DNA of 29,562 nucleotides from contig CAYSHI010000408.1 in the NCBI GenBank assembly GCA_964430745.1, positions 1 through 29,562 of the forward strand, written 5' to 3'. The translations under genes and the position numbers were made by a program. The first letter of the stretch is position 1. The number at the start of each line of letters is the position of its first letter. This stretch comes from CBDCGW01 sp964430745 (lineage in GTDB: Bacteria > Acidobacteriota > UBA890). This document shows positions 1 to 7,876 of this stretch, piece after piece. The notes beneath the pieces were generated by a model. The model made no database searches and was not told where the DNA came from. It saw only the letters and a program-made list of their open reading frames with translations.

Positions 1-27
1 CCCCTTTTGTGGGGTCCCCCAGGAGTT

Positions 28-39
28 CGGTGATCACCG
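28..39. repeat. 12-bp perfect palindrome upstream of the GntR operon
   Basis: CGGTGATCACCG is a perfect 12-bp inverted repeat about 90 bases before the regulator gene. A second small palindrome, GGGGTCCCC, lies at 11-19. Either could be a protein-binding site, or belong to the end of a gene outside the window. There is no T-tract after them, so they do not look like an intrinsic terminator. In GC-rich DNA such palindromes also occur by chance. Confidence 0.3.
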
Positions 40-43
40 CGCA

Positions 44-112
44 CTGTATTACTTGACATATACACCTCGAAGATGCACACTGGCGCTAGTGTATTAGTCA
101 CGCTATACACCT
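44..112 (+). promoter_or_regulatory. Promoter region with two tandem YtrA-type operator-like repeats
   Basis: Two 22-base units, at 46-67 and 91-112, share GTATTA at their left ends and TATACACCT at their right ends. They start exactly 45 bases apart. Each has inverted arms: TGTAT/ATACA at 45-49 and 60-64, and GTGTAT/ATACAC at 89-94 and 105-110. A perfect -35-like TTGACA (53-58) sits inside the first unit; no convincing -10 is seen at the usual spacing. GntR regulators of the YtrA subfamily commonly bind GTGTA...TACAC-like palindromes in front of their own operon, so these are probably autoregulatory operators. Confidence 0.55.
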
Positions 113-124
113 GAGAGCGAGCGC

Positions 125-505
125 ATGATCGTCGTCATCGATCCGCATAGCGGCATCCCGGTCTACCGGCAGATCATGGATCAGATTCGCTTCCACGTCT
201 CGAGCGGCCTGCTCGAGCCCGGCGACGAGATCCCCTCGACCCGCAGCCTGTCCACCAAGCTGGGAGTGAACCCCATGACGATCAGCAAGGCCCTCGGTCT
301 GCTCGAAGAGGAGGGCGTCCTGGAGCGACGTCCCGGCCTGCCCCATGTGGTCCGCCGCCAGCGAGACGACACCCTGCACGCCACCAAGATCGAGCAACTG
401 GAAGAAACGCTCCGACCCGTTGTCACGAAGACCCGTCAACTGGGCCTGGAAGCAGACGAAGCGGCGTCGGTCTATCGACGCCTCCTCGACAAACGGGAGA
501 GGTGA
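125..505 (+). CDS. YtrA-subfamily GntR transcriptional regulator
   Basis: This 126-residue protein is a short GntR-family regulator of the YtrA type. It has an N-terminal winged helix (about residues 10-75) with typical elements PVYRQIMDQI, GDEIPSTRSLS, LGVNPMTISKAL and LEEEGVLERRPG. A short helical C-terminal tail (about 80-126) replaces the large effector domain of other GntR proteins. YtrA proteins usually repress an adjacent ABC-transporter operon, often responding to cell-envelope stress. The gene is first in a three-gene operon: its TGA ends 3 bases before the ATG of the ABC ATPase. A GAGAGCGAG purine run just upstream supports this ATG. The repeats at 44-112 are its likely binding sites. 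Family assignment is firm; the inducing signal is unknown. Confidence 0.93.
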   Translation: MIVVIDPHSGIPVYRQIMDQIRFHVSSGLLEPGDEIPSTRSLSTKLGVNPMTISKALGLLEEEGVLERRPGLPHVVRRQRDDTLHATKIEQLEETLRPVVTKTRQLGLEADEAASVYRRLLDKRER

Positions 506-508
506 CGC

Positions 509-1396
509 ATGGATTACCCGTTCGAAGCAAACAAGCTGACCAAGCGGTTCGGCCGGACCGCGGCCCTCGATCACATCGACCTGCGCATCCGCCCGCACTC
601 CATCGTCGGGCTGTTGGGCAAGAACGGCAGCGGCAAGACCACGCTCATGCGATTGCTGATGGGGCTCTACCTGCCGTCCGAAGGCTCGTCGAACACCCTG
701 GGAACGCCGTCGGGCCGCTTGGGTCACGAAGAGCTGGTCCGTATCGGCTTCGTTCCTCAGGAGATCAGGCTGCTCGACTGGATGACGGTCCGGCAACACC
801 TTGAATACGTTTCATGCTTCTACCCGGACTGGGACGCGGAGAGGCAGAAACGACTCGAGAGCGAGCTGGAGCTCGAGGCCGGCTCGGCGGTCGGCAGCCT
901 CTCCACCGGGAACCTGCAGAAGCTCGCCATCATCGTCGCCGTCTGCCACCACCCGAAGCTACTCGTGCTCGACGAGCCGGTGAGCGACCTCGACCCGATC
1001 GTGCGCGGCAGGCTTCTGGAGTTCTTGCTCGAGCTGCTGCGGGAAGACCAGGCGACGATTCTCGTCTCGAGCCACGTGTTGCGCGACGTCGAGAAGATCG
1101 TCGACTGGATCATCTGCCTCGACCGCGGCAAGCTCGTAGCCGACGCCGGCCTCGATGACCTCAAGGAACGCTACGCGGAGTGGATCGTAGTGTCCCGGAA
1201 CGGCGAATTGCCCGAACGGTACGCGGAGACGTTCGTTCTCGAGCAGCAAATCAGCGGGCGGGAGGCCCGTCTGCTGGTGGATCGAGCGGAGAGGACACCG
1301 CAAGCCTTCCAGGCTACACACGACGTCGACCTTTCCGCTCGCTCCCTGAACCTGGAGGAGATCTTTCCGCTGCTTCTGAGGGAGTCGGGCGCATGA
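509..1396 (+). CDS. ABC transporter ATP-binding protein
   Basis: This 295-residue cytoplasmic ATPase would power the membrane partner encoded next. Visible motifs are Walker A GKNGSGKT (37-44), Q-loop VPQE (Q84), a variant signature LSTGN (131-135), Walker B LLVLDEP (151-157), D-loop SDLD (159-162) and a switch histidine in SSHVL. The signature departs from LSGGQ, as is common in the YtrB/CcmA-like subfamily that pairs with YtrA regulators. The last 80 residues or so are an accessory C-terminal domain. GGGAGAGG at 495-502 is a strong ribosome-binding site six bases from the ATG. The stop overlaps the next start as ATGA, so the two are translationally coupled. The substrate cannot be read from sequence. 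Confidence 0.93.
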   Translation: MDYPFEANKLTKRFGRTAALDHIDLRIRPHSIVGLLGKNGSGKTTLMRLLMGLYLPSEGSSNTLGTPSGRLGHEELVRIGFVPQEIRLLDWMTVRQHLEYVSCFYPDWDAERQKRLESELELEAGSAVGSLSTGNLQKLAIIVAVCHHPKLLVLDEPVSDLDPIVRGRLLEFLLELLREDQATILVSSHVLRDVEKIVDWIICLDRGKLVADAGLDDLKERYAEWIVVSRNGELPERYAETFVLEQQISGREARLLVDRAERTPQAFQATHDVDLSARSLNLEEIFPLLLRESGA

Positions 1397-2862
1397 GCTA
1401 CATCAGGCCGTTCTTTCTCCTGCTGGGTCGTGCGGCGGTCTTCTGGGTCGGGTTTCTGGTCTTCGTCGTCATCGCGTTCCTGCTCGCCGCGTTCAGCCAG
1501 CCCGATGAGCTACCTGCGGACTACATCAACGTCGGCTTTCTGGCGATGTTCGCGTTTCCCGCCGCGGTCGGCTGGCTGGCCGGCGCCATCGTTCAGGAGC
1601 TTCAGCACTGCACCTTCGCCTGGCCGCTTCCGGACGCGCGTCGCCGATTGGCTGCCGGCTTTCTGACAACCGGCTTCGTCGTCTCTCTCGTCGTGGCGAC
1701 ATTCGTCAGCCAGTCAGAGAGCGCGCCGGACCGCCCGCTTCTTCTGTTCGTCGTCGGCCTCGCCGGATTCTGTGTCGGCGGGGTCCTGCTCGATCCCCTA
1801 CGGCCGGGACTCGGCTCGCTCGGCGTAATGGCGGTGCTCGCCTTCACCGTCAGCTCGGCCTATCTCGCCGACGTCTGCACCCGGCGCCCGCTGGAGGCGG
1901 GGATCGTCGCGATCGCCGCCGGCACCTACGGGGTTACACGGCTGTTCGCCCGCAGCACGTTTCGACGAAAGCCCTTCGCCCTGACGTCGCCCTTCCCGGG
2001 CTCATACGCGCTCGAGCGCAGCGCGAAGTACGAGCGCGCCCGACACGCGCAACACTCCGCCAAGGCCATCCGATGGAAAAAGGGCTACCTGGGCACCAGC
2101 CCGTGGAGCTGGGCCCGAGCCGCCGCGCATGAGTCCATGGGCCCCTTCGGCTGGAAGGACCTCCCACGAGTCGTCGAGCGTGTCTGGGCGTTCTGGTTGC
2201 TGTTCGTGATCTACGCGTGGGTCGACATGGGGGACGGGGGCTTCTGGGTGACCCTTGCGAAAACAATTCACGAAGCCGTGATCGAGTCGCCCCACGTCGC
2301 GTACGCCACCGACTTCGGCGGCGAGCGCGGATCCAGCCCGGTTATCGCCATGTGGATCGCCGCCGCTGGGGCCGTCTTCGCGCTCTGGTCACCGTCGTCG
2401 CTCACAACGAGCCTCGCCTATCCGCTCTCGAGACGCCGTCGGGCCGTCGTCGCGCATCGGGCCGGGCTCATCGACGCCGCATTCTTCTTCCTCGCCGTAG
2501 GCGGCAGCTTATCCATCATCGGCCTCGTGGCGGGCTGGTTCGCGGGATACGAGGCTCGGTTCGACTTCGTCCCGTTCTTCTTCCGCCCGATGGCGGGGAC
2601 ACTCATCTTGCTGCCTCTGGTCTACTGGATGAGGTTTCATTTGAAGACGGCCGCGCGGATCCAAGCGGGCGACGGTCTCGTGCTGGTGATCTTGGCGGTC
2701 ATCGGATTCGTCGCGGCAGTACTGATCTGGAGCTATCCACTCGCCCGGTTGGTCCCCTCGACGCTCGTCGGCGTCGGCGCCTCGTTGCTGCTCTTCTTCG
2801 GGGCGCAGGCGATCTTCCGCCGGAAGTTGGGCACCTTCTACGCGACCCGAGACCTCGTCTGA
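1393..2862 (+). CDS. Polytopic membrane protein, putative ABC permease partner
   Basis: This 489-residue hydrophobic protein has about twelve predicted membrane segments: about six in the first 190 residues, a basic soluble loop (about 190-275, rich in Arg, Lys and Trp), then about six more. The start chosen is the ATG overlapping the ATPase stop (ATGA); the frame is open further upstream but that part overlies the ATPase. I recognise no named family. Position and topology suggest the permease of a YtrA-regulated ABC system, probably as a homodimer or a single pseudo-dimeric chain. Cargo is unknown. Its TGA is one base from the stop of the convergent protease gene, leaving no room for a terminator. 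Confidence 0.85.
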   Translation: MSYIRPFFLLLGRAAVFWVGFLVFVVIAFLLAAFSQPDELPADYINVGFLAMFAFPAAVGWLAGAIVQELQHCTFAWPLPDARRRLAAGFLTTGFVVSLVVATFVSQSESAPDRPLLLFVVGLAGFCVGGVLLDPLRPGLGSLGVMAVLAFTVSSAYLADVCTRRPLEAGIVAIAAGTYGVTRLFARSTFRRKPFALTSPFPGSYALERSAKYERARHAQHSAKAIRWKKGYLGTSPWSWARAAAHESMGPFGWKDLPRVVERVWAFWLLFVIYAWVDMGDGGFWVTLAKTIHEAVIESPHVAYATDFGGERGSSPVIAMWIAAAGAVFALWSPSSLTTSLAYPLSRRRRAVVAHRAGLIDAAFFFLAVGGSLSIIGLVAGWFAGYEARFDFVPFFFRPMAGTLILLPLVYWMRFHLKTAARIQAGDGLVLVILAVIGFVAAVLIWSYPLARLVPSTLVGVGASLLLFFGAQAIFRRKLGTFYATRDLV

Positions 2863-2863
2863 G

Positions 2864-4033
2864 TCAGCGCAAGGAATCGAGCAGCGCTCTGACCTGGCGA
2901 GAGGGCACACCCAGGTTCGAGCCGGAGAACTGCGACATGACGGCGGTGTTGACCGCCACGACGGTGCCGTCGAGCGCGACGACGGGACCGCCGCTGCCGC
3001 CGCTGGTCGTTTCGGCGTCGTAGACGATTCTGGCCTCGGTGACCTGGCCGACGATGCCCTGCGTGTTCAGCGGGTGGATGTAGCCGCCCACGGCAAGCGC
3101 CTCCCCCACTTCCCAAAACGTCACCGGGCCGCGCGAGAGAAGCCCCTCGGCGAACATCGGATCGGCACGTGCCAAGAGCGCTTCGACGCCCGCCGGGTAG
3201 CCCATGACGACAACCTCGTCGCCGAGGTCGGGAACGTTCGCGGAGAGCGGTAACGGCGGCGGCAGCTCGAAGGGCGCCTCGCCCGGAGCCGTCGGTTGCG
3301 CGGGCTCGGTGATGCGCAGCACGGCGACGTCCGCGTCGTCGCTCGCGGCCACCGGCTCCAGCACGACCGGATGCTCGAAGCCCGGCAGAAAGCCGACCAG
3401 GGCGCGCCGATCGGCGGCAAAGCCTGCTCTGAGTGTGAACTGGGCGTTCTGCTCGAACTCCCAGGGAAAGGCGACGTGACGATTGGTGATGAGCAGTCCG
3501 TCCTCCGTCACGACGAACGCCGTACCCGTGTAGAAGATCTGCACCAGCGGACCGTCTCCGCCGGTGGTCACCTGCGTGCGGCCGTCCGGAAGCCGTATCG
3601 GACGATCGCTCCCGCCGTAGAAGTAGCGCAACGGCCGGCCCGTGTCCGGATCGACGAAACCGTAGGCTCCCTGTATGAACAGCACGGAAGAGGCCGCCTC
3701 GTCGATGACACGCGCCCGGGCGCCGGCCGATTCCTCCAGGCTGCGGACCCGCTCCGCGGTATCGGAGATCACTCCTTCGAGCTCGGCGCGCGCCGCCTCG
3801 AAGTCGGCCTGAGAGAAGCTTCCCTGGTCCGCCTCTTCGACGAGCTCGGCAAGGCCTTCCACGCGTGCCTGCTCGCGCTCGAGTAGACGCTCGAGACGCT
3901 TGTCGCTCACATAGAGCGCCACCGATCCGATCGACAAGATGACGACGATGGTGAGCACCTCGGGGCGGATGCGACGCCGCCGCAGGCGAAAACGGACGAG
4001 ACCGCTGCCCTTCTCCTCGGGCTTGTCGTTCAC
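2864..4033 (-). CDS. Membrane-anchored trypsin-like serine protease with coiled coil
   Basis: The 389-residue product has a basic N-terminus, one membrane segment (about residues 26-43, VLTIVVILSIGSVALYV), a Glu/Arg/Ala-rich probable coiled coil (about 44-115) and a trypsin-fold domain. The catalytic triad is visible as His186 in TNRHVAF, Asp235 in DDADVAVL and Ser347 in SGGSGGPV. The fold resembles the HtrA/DegP protease domain but no PDZ domain follows. The likely role is an envelope protease facing the periplasm. The start taken is a GTG at 4033 preceded by GAGGCGAG; an in-frame GTG at 4084 would add 17 residues. It lies downstream of the GH20 gene on the same strand and ends one base from the convergent ABC membrane gene. 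Substrate unknown. Confidence 0.87.
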   Translation of the reverse strand: MNDKPEEKGSGLVRFRLRRRRIRPEVLTIVVILSIGSVALYVSDKRLERLLEREQARVEGLAELVEEADQGSFSQADFEAARAELEGVISDTAERVRSLEESAGARARVIDEAASSVLFIQGAYGFVDPDTGRPLRYFYGGSDRPIRLPDGRTQVTTGGDGPLVQIFYTGTAFVVTEDGLLITNRHVAFPWEFEQNAQFTLRAGFAADRRALVGFLPGFEHPVVLEPVAASDDADVAVLRITEPAQPTAPGEAPFELPPPLPLSANVPDLGDEVVVMGYPAGVEALLARADPMFAEGLLSRGPVTFWEVGEALAVGGYIHPLNTQGIVGQVTEARIVYDAETTSGGSGGPVVALDGTVVAVNTAVMSQFSGSNLGVPSRQVRALLDSLR

Positions 4034-4106
4034 CGACTCGCCTCGTTTACGGGCAAGAACATCACAGGCAAACCCTCCGCGCACGTCTGCTGTCGCTCGC
4101 GCCGCG

Positions 4107-4120
4107 CCAACCGCGGTTGG
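4107..4120. repeat. 14-bp perfect palindrome between GH20 and protease genes
   Basis: CCAACCGCGGTTGG is a perfect 14-bp palindrome in the short gap between the end of the hexosaminidase gene and the protease gene. With no spacer and no T-tract it is a poor terminator. It is better placed as a protein-binding site near a possible protease promoter. Function is unproven. Confidence 0.4.
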
Positions 4121-4139
4121 GAGACGCAGGTCGAGTGTA

Positions 4140-6371
4140 CTAGCGCGAAGCAGCCTCCACGAGCCTTAGCGCCGGAGTCACGATGGCCAGCTCCAGAGCA
4201 CCGTGCTGTTCCTCGCCGGACTCGAGTGCGGCCCGACGCGCAGCCGTTTCGGTTGCGGTAGCCGGCCGCTGCGTTTCGAGGTCGTCGAGCGCCGCCAGGC
4301 CGGCCTCGGCGACGTCGCGGAGTTGTTCCGACAACACTTCCGCCTCGGGCAACATCGTCGAGGCACGCGCCAGCCGCACCAGGGCAGGGTGATTGTCGCG
4401 CCAGCGGATGAGCTGGGCGCGCAGCCCGGCGGCGAGCGCCGACGCGGCGGGCGTCCCGGCGCCTTCAGACTCCACGGCCCCCAGGTACTCGCTTACCCGA
4501 GTGGAGAACATACGCGCCGTTTCGCTTTCCGGTCGTGCGGCATCGACCAGCCTGTTCAGGGGGGTAAACCGCGTGTAGGTGCGGGTGCGTCCTCGCGTGT
4601 AGCCTTCGATCGGCTCGACGACATCGGCGAGCACGCGTAAGGGGCCCGCGTGAGTGCCGCCGGCAAGGCGCTCGAGCATCGGCATGTAGCCGGAGCGATG
4701 CCTTACGCCGGTCGACTCCAACCACCTGCTCGTGGCGGACAGGCGACGGTACATGTCGTCGACTTCCGTCACCGATGCGGGCGACCACAGGCGTTCGGCG
4801 ATCGCCGCCGTACGCGGCCAGATGCGTGAATCGATGGTTTCGTCGACCACATACTCGCCCCACATGGTGGCCTCACCGCCCAAGATCAACGCCCTCTCCT
4901 CGGGCGTCAGGTCGGCGGCCGGCCCGGCCATTGGATCCACGGCGTAGTGCCGCGCCGCGGACCGGACCAGATCAATGTAGTAGCCGTTGGAGAGGATGCC
5001 GGCGTAGCCGGCGCGGGCGGCCGCAGCCAGCGACTCTTGCCCGCGCCACGAGTGGATGACGATGTCTTGCGGCAGATCGGTGTGGAAGATCTCGTCCCAA
5101 CCGACCATCCGCTTGCCGTGCTCGGCCAGCATCGGCTGCACACGACGATTGAAGTACGACTGTAATCCGTGGTTGTCGCCCAACTCGTTCTCGCCGATGA
5201 ATCGCTGGATGTCGGCGTTGGCGTTCCACTGGTTGCCGTTCACCTCGTCGCCGCCGATATGAAAGTAGGCGTCGGGAAACAACGCGGTCATCTCGGCGAT
5301 GAATGCGCCGAGAAACTCATACGTCTGATCGATCGTCGGGTCCATGGCGGGGTCTTGGATGCCCCACCGCTCGATGATCTCGTAGGGTCCCGGGGCGCTC
5401 GCCAGCTCGGGGTAACCGACGAACCAGCTCGTCGCATGGCCGGGCATGTCGAACTCGGGCATTACGCGGATGCCGCGGTCGCGCGCGTACCCGATCAGCT
5501 CGCGGATCTCGTCCTGGGTGTAGTAGCGGCCGTCCGAGCCCAACTCGTGGAGCTTCGGGAACGTCTTGCTCTCGACGCGGAAACCCTGATCCTCGGAAAG
5601 GTGCCAGTGCAGGACATTGAGCTTCACCGCTGCCATGGCATCGAGATTGCGCTTCATCACATCGAGCGTGATGAAGTGCCGACCCGGATCGATCAGCAAG
5701 CCACGCCAGGGAAAGCGGGGAGCATCGCGAATCGACACGCCGGGAACGACGAAGTCCGCGGGCCCGGGCGGCAGATCGGCAATCGACCCGGCCCGTGCCC
5801 GGGCAAGGGACTGTTCGTTGGCCACGACAACGTCCGCCGGGGCCGCGCTGACGTTGTCGGAAGCCGCGGCGAGAGGCTCGTCGGCCGGGTAGCCGGCGAC
5901 CTCGGGGGCAGCGACCTCGACGAGCTGGAGGAACGTCTCCATGCCGCGCAGCACGCCGTAGGGCGTCGAGGCCCTTAGCACGGCGGCATCAGCAGCTACA
6001 TCGAGCGTGTACGCCTCATCCTCCACGGCGCTTTGCACTTCGGCGACGGCACGCGAGTACTCGATGCGCATGTCAGCCGCGGTCGAATCAACCTCGATGC
6101 GGACATCGAGCGGCACACCCGTCTGCCGCCGCAGCCGCTCGATCATGCGTAGCGCGGCGCGTTGCAGGCGCGGCTCGACCTCGCCGGCCGGGCCCTTGAT
6201 CGACACCGAAAACTCGCCATCGATCGCCAGCGACTCGCCGCGCCAGACGACCTCCAGGGGCACGGGCATGAGATCGCGCCGCTCGGCGGCGAGGTCGCGC
6301 GCACCCTGGCCGGTCGCGGGGCCTGCAGCGAGCATGACCCCGACGACGGCGACGATACCGACGCGTGCCAT
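4140..6371 (-). CDS. GH20 beta-N-acetylhexosaminidase, secreted
   Basis: The 743-residue enzyme would release terminal beta-linked GlcNAc or GalNAc from glycans. It begins with a Sec signal peptide (MARVGIVAVVGVMLAAGPATGQ), then a GH20b-type domain (about 35-160), an Ala-rich insert (about 165-208) and a catalytic barrel (about 215-560). The barrel contains LLIDPGRHF, LHWHLSEDQGF, MPEFDMPGH and the catalytic Asp375-Glu376 pair in HIGGDEVNG, which marks substrate-assisted catalysis by the substrate acetamido group. The C-terminal 180 residues are helical. The start chosen is the ATG overlapping the stop of the GH109 gene (TGATG); a longer open frame to 6704 lacks a signal peptide and runs over that gene. 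It is the last glycosidase of the glycan block. Confidence 0.94.
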   Translation of the reverse strand: MARVGIVAVVGVMLAAGPATGQGARDLAAERRDLMPVPLEVVWRGESLAIDGEFSVSIKGPAGEVEPRLQRAALRMIERLRRQTGVPLDVRIEVDSTAADMRIEYSRAVAEVQSAVEDEAYTLDVAADAAVLRASTPYGVLRGMETFLQLVEVAAPEVAGYPADEPLAAASDNVSAAPADVVVANEQSLARARAGSIADLPPGPADFVVPGVSIRDAPRFPWRGLLIDPGRHFITLDVMKRNLDAMAAVKLNVLHWHLSEDQGFRVESKTFPKLHELGSDGRYYTQDEIRELIGYARDRGIRVMPEFDMPGHATSWFVGYPELASAPGPYEIIERWGIQDPAMDPTIDQTYEFLGAFIAEMTALFPDAYFHIGGDEVNGNQWNANADIQRFIGENELGDNHGLQSYFNRRVQPMLAEHGKRMVGWDEIFHTDLPQDIVIHSWRGQESLAAAARAGYAGILSNGYYIDLVRSAARHYAVDPMAGPAADLTPEERALILGGEATMWGEYVVDETIDSRIWPRTAAIAERLWSPASVTEVDDMYRRLSATSRWLESTGVRHRSGYMPMLERLAGGTHAGPLRVLADVVEPIEGYTRGRTRTYTRFTPLNRLVDAARPESETARMFSTRVSEYLGAVESEGAGTPAASALAAGLRAQLIRWRDNHPALVRLARASTMLPEAEVLSEQLRDVAEAGLAALDDLETQRPATATETAARRAALESGEEQHGALELAIVTPALRLVEAASR

Positions 6372-7876
6372 CAAGCGTGGACGATCTCCCAGCGGGGGTA
6401 GCTCCGCCAGCGACCCCGCGTGAAGTCGGGGAAGTCCACCGGTGCCGAGCCGTTGGCAACGGAGATCTCGGTGAGCTCGCACACCGCGCTCACCGACGCC
6501 GCCTGGTAGACGTTGGTATCGGTCGGAATCCCCTCGTTCAGGCACTTGATCAGGCGGTAGTCCTCGACGAAGTCCATGCCGCCGTGGCCTGCGCCCTCGG
6601 ACTGCTCTCTGAGCTCGGTGACGATGGGATGCTCGTATTGTTCCCACATCTGCGCCAGGTCGTAGTGCTGCTCTTCGTAGTCGTAGCCCTCCTCGTCGAT
6701 CCAACGGTGCGGGCGGCCGTGGCCTTCGAAATACACCCGGTTGGGGTAACCCTGAAAGATCCCCTTGGTGCCCTGCAGCATGTGGATGCGGCTGTAGGGA
6801 CGCGGCAGATTGGTGTCGTGGCTCAGGTAGATGGTGCGTCCGTGCGCCGTCTTGATGAGCGCCGTGTTGACGTCACCGAGCGCGTACTGCTCGTCGCGCT
6901 TGGGATCACCCTCCGGAAAGTTGGCCTCGGCGTAATCCTGCAGGCCACGCGAAGGGCTCGACATCGACACCAGGTAGTCGAAGCGGTCGCCGCGATCGAT
7001 ATCCATGCAGTTGGCGATAGGACCGAGACCGTGCGTCGGGTAGAGGTTGCCGTTGCGTACGATCGAATGCTCGCGACGCCACAGCCCCTCGTTGCGATCC
7101 TCGAACTTGATGCCGCGCAGATCGTGCAGATAACCGCATTCCGCGTGCAGCACCTCGCCGAACATCTCCTGGCGCACCATGTTGAAGACCATCAGCTCGG
7201 GACGGTCGTAGTTGCAGTTCTCCATCATGACGCAGTGCTTGTCGTACTTCTCCGCCGCCTCGACGAGCTTCCAGCAATCCTCGATGGTGTACGCCGCCGG
7301 GATCTCCGAGGCCGCGTGCTTGCCGTTTCCCATCGCCGCGAGCATCACCGGCACGTGCCACTCCCAGGGGGTCGCGGTGTAGACAAGATCGAGGTCTTCC
7401 GTCTCGCACATGCGCACGAAATCCCAGGGTCCGTCGGTATACGCGGCGGGCTCGGGATGGCCCGCTTCGACGGCGCGCTGCTGCCAGCGCTGGACCTTTT
7501 CGGGGGCCACGTCGCACAGCGCGACTATCTGACAGCCGGGAATGCTCAGCAGATTGCGGACGTGTCCGCCACCCTGCAGACCCGTGCCGACGTAGCCGAC
7601 GCGTACCATCTCGATGGGCTCCGCCGCCAGCGGGTGGCGCGGCGCCATGCCGAGGTTCGGCGCCTGCAACTGGATACGGCCGGCGCCCGAGCGGCTGTCC
7701 GGAAGCCCGATGGCCGTCGGTCGGGAGCCCTCCCCTACCGCTGCAAAGCCCGCGGCGCCGGCCATTCCCGGCACGCCGACGACCGTGGCGCCCAATCCGG
7801 CGGCTCCGAGCTTCATCAACTTCCGACGGTCCAAGATTTCTCGAGCCTTGCGGTCCCGCTGGTTCTGTTTGCTCAT
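6371..7876 (-). CDS. GH109-type glycosidase (Gfo/Idh/MocA fold, probable alpha-N-acetylgalactosaminidase), Tat-exported
   Basis: This 501-residue protein has a twin-arginine leader (DRRKLMKLG, arginines 17-18, then a hydrophobic run) and a Rossmann NAD site GYVGTGLQGGG (about 94-104), followed by the C-terminal domain of the oxidoreductase fold. Segments such as NLYPTHGLGPIA (His282), GGMDFVEDYRLI and VDFPDFTRGRW resemble GH109 alpha-N-acetylgalactosaminidases. Those enzymes bind NAD tightly and cleave through a redox-elimination mechanism; Tat export suits a protein folded around its cofactor. The ATG overlaps the beta-galactosidase stop as ATGA. Flanking GH2 and GH20 genes support a glycosidase role. 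A plain Gfo/Idh/MocA dehydrogenase is the alternative, and other anomeric specificities occur in GH109. Confidence 0.85.
   Translation of the reverse strand: MSKQNQRDRKAREILDRRKLMKLGAAGLGATVVGVPGMAGAAGFAAVGEGSRPTAIGLPDSRSGAGRIQLQAPNLGMAPRHPLAAEPIEMVRVGYVGTGLQGGGHVRNLLSIPGCQIVALCDVAPEKVQRWQQRAVEAGHPEPAAYTDGPWDFVRMCETEDLDLVYTATPWEWHVPVMLAAMGNGKHAASEIPAAYTIEDCWKLVEAAEKYDKHCVMMENCNYDRPELMVFNMVRQEMFGEVLHAECGYLHDLRGIKFEDRNEGLWRREHSIVRNGNLYPTHGLGPIANCMDIDRGDRFDYLVSMSSPSRGLQDYAEANFPEGDPKRDEQYALGDVNTALIKTAHGRTIYLSHDTNLPRPYSRIHMLQGTKGIFQGYPNRVYFEGHGRPHRWIDEEGYDYEEQHYDLAQMWEQYEHPIVTELREQSEGAGHGGMDFVEDYRLIKCLNEGIPTDTNVYQAASVSAVCELTEISVANGSAPVDFPDFTRGRWRSYPRWEIVHA

Noticed and set aside
6372..6704. N-terminal extension of the GH20 frame
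   Set aside because: The extra 111 codons overlie the GH109 gene and encode an Arg-rich sequence. The internal ATG at 6371 begins a clean signal peptide and overlaps the upstream stop.
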